Source: Aculops lycopersici (taxonomy: Eukaryota; Arthropoda; Arachnida; Trombidiformes; Eriophyidae). From it: a stretch of DNA of 64,000 bases. Below are positions 55,007 through 64,000 of the stretch, one piece after another. The notes beneath the pieces were generated by a model. That model was not told the DNA's origin and searched no databases. It saw only the letters and a program-made list of their open reading frames with translations. Every line of letters begins with the position of its first letter. Position 1 is the stretch's first letter. The stretch covers positions 22,342 through 86,341 of the forward strand of contig WNKI01000005.1 of assembly GCA_015350385.1 (NCBI GenBank), in the 5' to 3' direction. The position numbers were made by a program, and so were the translations under genes.

Positions 55007-58000
55007 GTAAGTTCACGTTTGTTTTATGAGCTTGGCAAAGGTTTTTGCCTGTTGAAATTTGTTTTATCGGCACACCACCGCTTTTGCTGCTGCTACTGCT
55101 TCTGCTTTTGCCTTTAGCTTCCATTTGCCTCACTACTCCTCCTCCTTCTTAGATTAGAACGAAGCGCGTTGGAAAAACATTTTTTCAGCTCGATCGGGCG
55201 CGACAAACCCTTGCGCAACAATCGCTAGCTAGTTAGCTTATTTCCGCTTAGCTCCGTTCAACTTGGACCGATATGAACTCGGCGCTCGCTCTTTCTCCCC
55301 TCTACTACTGCTTTCGGGCGTTATAAGAGTTGTGCTCTGCAAACTGGAGACAGGCACCACTTCCGCTCCATCGGCCACGTCGGCCGCTGCTGTCTGCCAG
55401 GCGGTCGTGGAGTTTGAATCCGAGCATGTGCCTGAGAGTTTGGCGAGCCACGACGGAAGGAGCAGAGCAAACTTCAAGAATTCCAATCCAAGTGTACGAA
55501 CCCAAACGAAACCGATTTGACCGAATCAGACTGAGAGAAATTCGTGAAATTAAATTGCACGCGCCGCCGGTTAGAGTAATGGGCAGAGTTGCCTCGCGCT
55601 GGCGCCGCCCACTTCCGGCCAACTTAGTGTATTGGTATCTGGAGCGTAGGGGAGATTGAGTTGCGCCGTTAGAATTTGCAGTTGCGCCATCAGTTATGTA
55701 ACACGTAATACTATCTACGTGAGCTCGTTGTTGCTCTTGCTCTGGCTGCTGTCACTTTCGTATTTGCACCAGCACCAACAACAAGACAGCTACTGCAACG
55801 TCGACGACGACGACGATGAAGAGGCGCGGATATTTATGTGCCGCTCGTCTACTAATGATCGCAAGCCAGTTAGCTGGTTGAAGGTCCGTCGCTAAAAACT
55901 ACCGAAGAGAAGCTGCGACTGACAGCGACCTCGACGACCACGAGTTTGTGTGAGAGTGCAAGAAACCTTAAAGATTGTGACGAGAATTTAGAGAGAGAGA
56001 GAGGGAGAGGCGACGGAAAGCGAAGCCCAAGTCCATTTGCATGTCCTCATCACAGTTGCGCAATTGGTCTTAGCGGCCAGTTAGTAAAGCGACGAGTGGA
56101 ACAAATTCGAGCTCTTGAGTGGCTGGCGAGACATTAGAAGCTCACGGTGGGGACACAGCGACAAGTAGCCAGAATGAGTGTCTTGTTAGCGCGTTATGTG
56201 CCAAGACGACCTTTTGCGTCTCGTCCTAATCTCAAGCGCCCAAGATTGACGCCCACAGCTTCTACCAGAGCGAAACTATTAGTCTGCTGCTTATATATCT
56301 CTCTTGTCCCCAGTCTAGTTGCCATTAGTATGGTGCTGGAGTGTTTTCTCAGACCGGAACTTGCCACCCAAAAGCTCGTTACGAAACGAACGTCGAGAGT
56401 CAAGAGCCAGCCAGCCAGCCAGCGAGTCTTAGAGTAGAAAACCAAGGAGGACACAGAACTGAAGTTGGAACACCGAAGCGATTAGATCGCCACCGCTACC
56501 TCTGTTACTATCAACATTACTATTGCTAGAAATTCCAACACAACATCCGATTACGAGTAGTTAGTTTGTTTCCTTGCCTGCTCGGTGATTTTGCTAGAGG
56601 AATTTTCTCTCTCTCTCTCTTTTGCTCTCCCTCCCTCTTCTTGCGGAAGTTGAGTTCCTAACGGCGAGCTTTTGCGGCAGAGCAAATTTCGCCTTCCACT
56701 GTCCAGTTAGCGGAACGTCAGCGTTGCGCTCGCGGCGACCAGTGAGTTGGTTACGTAATCATGTTGGCAGTTGGGGCTTGAAGTTGGAAGCATACAATAG
56801 ATGGATCCGAACAACCACTTGCTAGATCGTGCAAACGAAATAGGGATTGTTGGTTGTGGCTCTCCACTAAGAACTTGCGAGTTTTGCCGGCAGTCTAGTT
56901 TTTGTGGTGGAAGTGGCAGAGCAAATAGCATCATTCGACGCGTCAGTAGTGAGGCAAAAAAGTGAGGCGGTAGAGTTGAGGTTTAGTCTTGGGGTTGGCT
57001 GCCCCCACCAACAAGAAGCTCGAGTTTCAAATTTTGTTTGTGTCTGTGTGTGTTTGTGTTTGTATTACTACTAATACTATAGCTGTGCTTACAGTGAGAT
57101 TCGACAAGCGACGAGTTGCGAGCTTGCCACCCAGAGCGAGGGTTTGGTAGCTTGAATTGGGGATGAGAATTCGAATGGAGTTTGCAGATACAAAAGATTG
57201 TACGAAGAAGCAATGGGGAGAAAAGTTTTCATTGTTGCCTCACAATCGTCACGAGCGGTTGACGAGTCGCCGCCAGCAACTCGAGTTCTACTTTTCTTCC
57301 TCTCCATCGCAAAGTGATGAGAGACAGACAGCGAGATGACAGACAGTTGCATAAATAATTGAATTTTCTACGATCAAAAGAACAGCCAATTAGAGTCGAT
57401 CACGTCACTTGATTCTCTAATGAACAAGCAACAAGGCTACACAAAAAACCGCTGCCGAGAATTCGCGACAGAACCCGAAGCGAGCGATTGAAAACTCAAT
57501 CAGCCGGTTGGAAGAGGGAATCGCATTATTGTCAGCTCGCCAGATTTTTCCCCTCTCTATCTCTATCTCTCGCTCCCAACTGATTGCTTAAATGATTATT
57601 GTTCCTGTCGCCGCCACGGAAACTGTCGCAACTTGAAAGTTTCAATGCAATTCAATCCAACCACATACCAACGCAACTCCACATAACAACTCAACACGCC
57701 ACCCACCTGACGCCCATCGCTCTCTGCACCTGCCTCTGCTTTTGTGCTTACCCAATAGTGAGAGAAAAACGACCGCTAAACGTGCGCCTGTGAGTTGAGT
57801 CTAGTCAAGTGGCAACAACAACAACCTGTTTGCTTTCCACAACTTCAATCACTGAACTAGAACTAAACTCAATGAGCAGCGCACTTTAAAAAGAAAGTGG
57901 GAGGAAATTGTTGTGATTGAGTCGACAAAAATTAGAAGTAGAATATTGAAGGAAATTTAAACACAACTTTACATTACACTGTCCATTACTCTCACCTGGA

Positions 58001-58039
58001 AACATACAAACAAACAAACGAAAATCAATAATCTTTTAG
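55007..58039 (+). other. Ankyrin intron (3.0 kb), no exon recognised
   Basis: Pyrimidine-rich tracts (about 56,605-56,640) and short CCAGCCAGCCAG repeats are present. ORFs on both strands are short and without motifs. An undetected small phase-1 exon is possible. Confidence 0.5.
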
Positions 58040-58464
58040 ACTTGCCAAAACCATCAACTAATCAACCATCGACAAGTTTATCGCTTGAGAATCTAACAAG
58101 CGGTCGATTAGAATTAGAGCTAGTAGAAGTAGATTTGAAATTAGACAAAATGGACGCTGGCAAGAGCAAACTAGAGCAACAAACCGATCCAGAGGTTAGA
58201 GGGGAGCGGCAAACAGTTGGCGAGTCATCACAATCAACTGTCGCCTCGAGCGCAGCCACAACTGCAGAAGCCCAACGCGAAGACCTCATCAGGTTTGCGG
58301 ATTCGATTGCCAAATCGGCTGTAGATGAGGCCGTCGATGAGTACAATGAGGCCGCCGCCGGAAGCAGTGATTCGTCGTCGTCCAGCGACGACAGGGAGGC
58401 GCGCCTTGCCTCCTTAAGATTGATGGACTCGCCAACTCCAACAAACTCAGATGAGGATTCATAG
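58040..58464 (+). CDS. Ank2: Ankyrin alternative terminal exon A
   Basis: Acceptor AATCTTTTAG|AC in phase 1 fits exon 6 and gives KDLPKPSTNQPS. The tail of 141 residues is acidic and Ser-rich, with an amphipathic helix (EDLIRFADSIAKSAVDEAVDEYNEAA), and ends TPTNSDEDS with TAG at 58462. An AATAAA lies at 58727-58732. Confidence 0.65.
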
Positions 58465-58726
58465 AATCCCTACAGCCATACCTCTGTACTTGTAAGGTGC
58501 AGGCGAAAAGACAAAACAAACTATCACTTGATCTCTTTTAATCATAATACATATATATATATATATAAATACAGTGCATGATGCTTACTAGCGCACCAAT
58601 AAGATGCACACTAAGACTACGCAACGCAAACAATATAAAGAAGCTTTACTCAAAAACGTTTTAAATCTTTGAAAAGGAATCATCATCTTGATTCGGCTTC
58701 AGAAGACAAATTGATGATAACAAACA

Positions 58727-58732
58727 AATAAA
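58727..58732 (+). terminator. Poly(A) signal for terminal exon A
   Basis: AATAAA 263 bases after the stop of exon A and 30 bases before the acceptor of exon B. Confidence 0.4.
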
Positions 58733-58761
58733 CAATTTGATAACAAACAAACACAAAACAG

Positions 58762-59384
58762 GCGAACAACAAGTGGAAATTGTACTCAGCGGAGATTCTC
58801 ACAATGATTTTAACGTTGAAACTGACAAAGATGGAAAAGAGTTGAATACTGTTGATATTGAAGTGGAGAGGGATACGAGAAACATGCGAGGAGAAGTGGA
58901 CTTGTTGCAAGATGGACAGAAAGGAAATTTTGAGGAGGAAGATGAAGATGAAGGCGATGAGGTTAACGTAACGGAGAGTGAGAGCACGTTGCTAGCAGGT
59001 GACCCACAACAACAAGCAGTTGATATTGAGAGTAAACTTGACACTATTAGTTTGGCTGATACAATTAGAGGCCGCGAGTATTCAATTTCTCCCAGTCGAT
59101 TGGAGGTTATTCGGGGTGCCGACATTTTACAAGATTTAACGGAGATGTCTAATTACGCCGATAGAATTGACTCAATTTTAGACACTCAATCTGGAAGGGG
59201 AAGCAGTGTGTCGGCAGCATCGTCGCGCTCGCGTCACCAATCTCCGAGACCCGTTATCTCTTCGTCGTCGGGACTTCAACTTGAGAACAAAGTGACACGA
59301 GAGGAGGAAGAGGAAGAAGGAGAACACGAAGAAGAAGAAGTGGAGGCTGAGGAGGAAATAGAACCCAATAGTGAGGTGGATTAG
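58762..59384 (+). CDS. Ank2: Ankyrin alternative terminal exon B
   Basis: Acceptor CACAAAACAG|GC in phase 1 fits exon 6. About 207 residues, strongly acidic: FEEEDEDEGDE, a Ser-rich middle (SVSAASSRSRHQS) and a Glu run near the C-terminus ending EPNSEVD with TAG at 59382. No domain. An AATAAA follows 71 bases later. Confidence 0.65.
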
Positions 59385-59454
59385 CTCTCGTTTATATCAC
59401 CTTTTTGTTACCTCGTACATAACTTCTATACATAGTCCAATTGCCTTACTCGTC

Positions 59455-59460
59455 AATAAA
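59455..59460 (+). terminator. Poly(A) signal for terminal exon B
   Basis: AATAAA at a normal distance (71 bases) downstream of the exon B stop codon, which supports its use as a last exon. Confidence 0.5.
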
Positions 59461-59649
59461 TTACTCTATGCATCAATTTCACTTGACTCGACTCATTGGT
59501 TTGTAGTTAGTGGCGATTATCCCAATTTACATATTAATTTAGTGATAAATTTAGAGAAACTTGATACTTCTTTGTTTAATCTTCACATATGACTCCATGA
59601 TAACAATGATTACAACTAACCTGACTTCTTCTCCACTTACCAATCACAG

Positions 59650-59700
59650 ACGCCAACCAGCCAAAGGGGAGCGGCGGAAAGAGATCAAGCGGTCGAAAAG
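59650..59700 (+). CDS. Ank2: Ankyrin 51-bp micro-cassette exon
   Basis: ACCAATCACAG|AC opens and CGAAAAG|GTGAGT closes a 17-codon exon, phase 1 at both ends, reading ANQPKGSGGKRSSGRK. It is the basic counterpart of the acidic tails around it. It can sit between exon 6 and any later tail without breaking the frame. Confidence 0.6.
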
Positions 59701-59992
59701 GTGAGTTTTCTTCCTCTTAAAATTGAATGACTATCCCCATAAAAGTTAAGTTGTCATGTCACCTGTATTTGAATACCAACACCCTCTTTTTGTTACATTC
59801 AACATCACCGCAATCAACCGACAAACCCAATTTTTGTTGCGATCACCACCAACACCACCACCACAAATCCCGATGTGCGATTCCATACAATCGATCGGAT
59901 TGGCTTCAGGTCACAAATCATAAAATACTTATACAAACGCTACACTACACATTCGCAAATGCAATAAAAATTGAATTAAAAAGTGCGATTAG

Positions 59993-60087
59993 AGGGAACG
60001 AGCGGCAACAGCATCAGCTTAAACAATAGCAATAGCAACAACAATGAGCCCCGACTAGATGATGAGCTTGTCGATTTGGATGATTGA
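59993..60087 (+). CDS. Ank2: Ankyrin alternative terminal exon C (short)
   Basis: A plausible acceptor (TGCGATTAG|AG, weak pyrimidine tract) in phase 1 gives EGTSGNSISLNNSN and an acidic end LDDELVDLDD with TGA at 60085. It has only 31 codons. AATAAA lies at 60357-60362. Less certain than exons A and B because of the poor acceptor. Confidence 0.45.
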
Positions 60088-61688
60088 CACTTGCCGAGGC
60101 CATAATTGAAAAAAGAAACCAAACTTAATCAACTGGGAGGAATGAGATTCTTCTTGATGAATTCTAAAACAATCACCATTTAATATTCACATAATGCCAT
60201 AATAGTGCATCTAATTGAGCTTGAGCCAACACTTTTGTTGCGAGTTTTTGGCGCCGCTAGCTTACAAAGATGTCGCAATCACTTACCACAAGTCCCGAAT
60301 GAAGGTTCGGAATGAAATTTTCATTGAATCAATGATCACTTTATGCAATCTTTAGCAATAAATCAAATTTATCTCAACTCTCCCTGTCTATCATTTAATC
60401 TCTAAATAATGTTTGTGGTTAGCTATTTCCGCTTTAAAAACTAACAAGGAATGACAGGTAAACTGAACAGTCAATTGGTGGACGTTAAACTTCATCGTTT
60501 TTATTGGTCTTATTATTATAATTTGGTCCACAATTTGTTTGGCTAACTCTCTCGAAGTTCGTGTTCTCTTTTTATGTTGTGTTGTTTCTTTCCAAGTGTG
60601 TGCCAGGGTTTTGTGTTTCTTGTCAATTATTTTAGGGTTTCTTAATTGGAAAAGTGTAAATATGACCTAATTTGCCGCTACTTCTGCTGCTACTAATTGC
60701 ACATTTTGATATTGTCATTTTGGTTGTTGGTTGCCTTGCACCTAATTGAACTGGCGCCTGGCCTAGCTTGTCGTGTGACTCGATCCTGACTAATGCTGTC
60801 CAATCAACGATTGGATCAGCAAATCAATCTAATCGAGTGTCTCTCCCAAGTGGCCACGGCGATTCCTAGGTAAATCTCACAATTCTCTTGCCTTTGAGAC
60901 TCAATTATTTCCTATCCCATTCCTCTTGTTCTTGTTCTTGTTTGTGTTTCAATTCTGTACAGAAAACTCGTAGGCCTCGGGGTTCATCATCTCTTTAGAT
61001 TTGATTTATCGTTTGAGGTAATGTAGAAAAACTGTCACAGGCTCCCGTAGGCAGTTTCACAAAACATACCACACGATTGTCAAATCACCTGAGACGAGAT
61101 AACCTCTTTGGCCACCGCCAACAAAACAACAATCTAAACTTTGGTACATGATTCATCAATATACTTATACAGTGATGGTAAGATCCTATTGTTTATATTG
61201 AATAATAATTAATGCTGCTTGCTAATAACGCAATGATGCTGGACTCTCCTATTTGGACGGAAGAGGTTGCAATTATAAATTGAGATATGGCTACTTAATA
61301 ACATCACTCCGTTTTTCTTTGGTATAAATCGCGCCAAGGTCACCCAATGTCATGCCTCAGATTTTCCCTTTTAGTTTTCAGTCTTTTTAGTTTTCTCACG
61401 ATAGAATTTTCGGTTAATCATCATTTCCATCCTAAACCTTGGAGTATGATTTGCAAATAAACAGATAAATTGGCGCTCGGGAGCTACTTCAATTAACCAA
61501 TACATTATTTTCCTATCCCCGTACCTGGCGTTACGATGTCTACTTATTACACAACGCTGATCCCCATCCAATTGTACCTGGTCTCTTCTCTCCTTTGCGC
61601 TCGCCTCCCGTTGGTCATTTGCTCACCTGTGCTGAGCGCGCTCGACCACGGATTTTGGGTCAATATAACGACGACAACATTGAAACAG
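60088..61688 (+). other. Intron or 3' UTR of exon C; no gene recognised
   Basis: AATAAA at 60357-60362 may end the exon C transcript. The remainder shows no coding features. The acceptor for the next exon is CATTGAAACAG at 61688. Confidence 0.5.
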
Positions 61689-63245
61689 GTGACAATAATA
61701 GAGACGGTTCACTGGGCGACTTGCTGTCTAGTTGGGGCAATAGCGACGACAGCGACGACCAAAATCGACGAGCCAACCCGAGGGGCAGCGGAATTGGGGG
61801 CGACATTTGCGGATTGAGGACGCTACCTGGTGTTAATAGAATTGGAAGTGGGATAGGTGCCACCATTGCAGATGGCGCAAATGCCACAAATGCTGCAACT
61901 GCTTCAAATGTTGCCAATACAATTGCCTCCACTCAAGCGACTACCACAAAATTGCACTTGGCCGAGTCCGATTGTCGACCATTGGAATTTGGGGAAATGG
62001 GCGCAATGCAACGGCAAGTGGGAGAGGAAGAGGAGCACGGCGAGGGTAACGGTAATAGCGATTGCAACGAGGAGCTTGGCACTTGCGTAAGCCAAACAAA
62101 TGGGCGCGTTAACGTTGAAGTTTTATCGAGGCCATTCGCTCGCTGCGAGTCACAACAAGAGGCCAACGGCGCAACTGAGGAACAGCTAGCGAAGGTGGTG
62201 GTTACGGCAACTACGTCGACGACGACGGTGAAGCGAAAGGGTGAAACTGGAGCTGGAACTAATGTTACAACTACAACTGCAATCGCGGCGAGTTCAATGG
62301 AAGAAAGTGCAAGCGCAACTACATTAGCAGGGGGAACAATGAGAGAGTTGGAAAGTGAAACGGCGACGCCTAGTGCCCCTTTGGCGCGCGAAATTCAAAT
62401 TGGCCCCCTCGGCGCGCATGCGCCGGGAGGAGTAGGGCAACACAAAGAGTGGGGCGCTACGCGTTTAACGGCCCCGAGCTTGCCGACTAGCTTGCCAAAC
62501 GTGAGCGCCGAGGCCCAGTCCTGCGGCGAGCTCACCAGCAATGACCTTGCCAGCATGAGCAGCGGCGCTGGCCAGCTCAACGCAGCATCAGCCACCGAAA
62601 CAACCACCGCCACCACCACTGTGGCTGGTGTGGACTGCGCAGTCGCGAGAGACGAAACTACACCTAGCTCGTCACCACAAGCTCCAGTCGGCGCCTTTGG
62701 CCCTGAACTAGATATTGGCATTGAAAATAGCACCGCGGCGGGGGCTTTAGTCGCGTTGGGGGAAGAGCAGCAGCTTGTGTCCGAACGAATGGAAGTTGCG
62801 GTCCACTGCAGCGAGTTGGAAGAGTGCGAAAGTTCTGGTGACTATTCTATCAGAACTGCAGTTTATGTGGCCGAGCCAATTGGTTCGCAGAGTCTCATAG
62901 ACAGCTCCCCCATGCAAGGCGACGTTGGCCCTGAGAAGGGGAGAGAAGACTCGCCGCGAAGTGAGCATGCGCCAAGCGTCCGAGAGGAGGCCACTTGGTG
63001 CTGGTGGGGTTCAGTTGGCCTAGATTCGGAGCTCGGCGTCCCGGATTCCAAGCAAAGGGTTGCCGGCGGCGAGTTGCGCGGGCCTCGCGAGCTCGCAAAG
63101 TTCAAGGACGTTTCGGGACAAGAGGGGTTGCCGCAAGGCGGCGCTGGTGGTTCTGGTAGTCAGAAGCAAGGAGAAGATTCCATTGGGCCAATGGAACAAG
63201 AGGTGCAGAACTTAAATTTGCCGAGGCAGGCAGAACCAGCTGGGC
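61689..63245 (+). CDS. Ank2: Ankyrin long tail cassette exon (519 codons)
   Basis: Acceptor TTGAAACAG|GT and donor GGGC|GTAAGT give 1,557 bp with phase 1 at both ends. It encodes a low-complexity tail: Gly/Asn/Asp-rich start, Thr runs (TTTATTTVAG), acidic stretches and Gly/Ser/Gln-rich end, without Lys/Glu helices, so unlike the giant exon. The next base triplets after the donor read AAG TAG, so unspliced reading would stop at once. Confidence 0.6.
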
Positions 63246-63834
63246 GTAAGTAGAACAATGACCTTAACCTTCACTGCACGCTTATCCCGCAACGCAACAC
63301 CAACGACGCGGGTACCTAGCGATGTCTTGCCCGTGAATTTGTGTCACCTAGAAGCGAGTCGCAACTCGCCAATTGGCTAGGTGGCCACTTTTCATGATCA
63401 CCGAATCTACCAAGGACACACCACGATCCTCTTGGAACCTTCGAGCAATCGGAAACTTCGCTGCTCGAAGACAGAGCGTTAGTTTGGCTCCGTTTCGTTT
63501 AGTTTTGCTTGGCTCAGCCTTGCATTTACTTCAGCGGAAGGGCGACCTAGTTTAGTGTTGGCGATCTATGGAAGAGCAAGCGAGCGAATTTCTAGGTTAA
63601 GAGCGAGACGACTTGCCACTGTGGTTTATCTTTGATCTGAAGATCGAGACTCGAGCGCCAAGAGGAAGTCGAGGGCCGCTTCTCGTGCTCTTCACTTAGC
63701 TTACTGTGCAGTGTGTAATTGGATACACTCTTACATGGTTATTTATATTTATCAGTTCTCTTGCTAATACCATTTCCTCTCGCTCAAACTAAAACTGATC
63801 TCGTATCTCATCGGGCCACTAAATTGGCAACCAG
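63246..63834 (+). other. Ankyrin intron (589 bp)
   Basis: GTAAGT to TTGGCAACCAG. No other feature is seen. Confidence 0.6.
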
Positions 63835-64000
63835 ATCCAGGTTTCAATGAGGCCATAGAGGACAACGACAATGGAGACGATGACGACCAGACGATAGGTG
63901 AAATTATTTGTGATAAAAATAGTGATAATGACAATGAGGCTGAAGAGGACAATACGAGTGAGAAAAATGATAAGAGGGTGGAAAATTTGGATCAAGTTGC
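63835..64000 (+). CDS. Ank2: Ankyrin tail exon, 3' partial at the window edge
   Basis: Acceptor CAACCAG|AT in phase 1 continues the tail frame with HPGFNEAIEDNDNGDDDD. The frame remains open to the end of the window and is very acidic. A possible internal donor (ATAG|GTGAAA at 63898) could end the exon earlier, also in phase 1. Confidence 0.5.

Larger units (their letters stand above)
15773..64000 (+). other. Ank2: Ankyrin gene (whole locus, continues past the right edge)
   Basis: The gene is assembled from exons whose splice phases agree: 15773-16183, 16374-18456, 41597-42278, optional 42835-43188, 45630-46314, then either 46624-52500 (terminal) or 53365-55006. Tail exons follow: 58040-58464, 58762-59384, 59650-59700, 59993-60087, 61689-63245 and 63835 onwards. 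Summed lengths give intact frames for every combination tested. For example, repeats to giant exon gives 3,245 residues and repeats to 58464 gives 1,975 residues. The product is the membrane-cytoskeleton adaptor that binds ion channels and adhesion proteins through its repeats and spectrin through ZU5. Orthology to Ank2 rather than Ank1 is inferred from the giant tail exon. Confidence 0.85.

Overview
This is nuclear DNA from an invertebrate animal, most likely an arthropod (inference only). The evidence is spliced genes with GT-AG introns, an ankyrin of arthropod/metazoan architecture, glutamine- and asparagine-rich proteins, and LTR retrotransposons of Copia and Gypsy type. I cannot name the species.

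Positions 1 to about 15,770 are a graveyard of nested mobile elements. In order they are: the 3' half of a Copia element (integrase and reverse transcriptase, frameshifted); a minus-strand piece with a chromoshadow-like domain; an inverted Copia fragment; a DDE transposon with long terminal inverted repeats and an intact 664-residue transposase that begins with a signal-peptide-like segment; a deleted Gypsy pol; an orphan envelope-like ORF next to an LTR-like block; a dead relative of the DDE transposase; a second envelope-like tail; and the 5' half of another Copia element. That last element has an LTR with a GTTTA pentamer array, an initiator-Met primer-binding site and two small cysteine-motif ORFs ahead of Gag. 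It is cut off inside integrase by a Tc1-like fragment.

From 15,773 to beyond the right edge runs one plus-strand ankyrin gene of more than 48 kb. Twenty-four ankyrin repeats (exons 1-2) are followed by a 23-kb intron, a linker exon, an optional cassette exon, a ZU5 exon, a UPA plus death-domain exon and a series of C-terminal tail exons. All junctions I assigned agree in reading phase. At least four exons carry a stop codon and so look like alternative 3' ends. The largest, 46,624-52,500, encodes a 1,958-residue Lys/Glu-rich tail and sits between the ZU5 and UPA exons, so its use would remove the UPA and death domains.

The large second intron holds a cluster of minus-strand genes: a SASH1/SLY-like SH3-SAM adaptor, an SLC41-type magnesium transporter, a small acidic secreted protein and an Ala-rich basic protein. 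Short plus-strand ORFs ending in phase-1 donors in the same intron could be alternative first exons for ankyrin forms lacking the repeats. Splice sites were read by eye; no transcript data were available.
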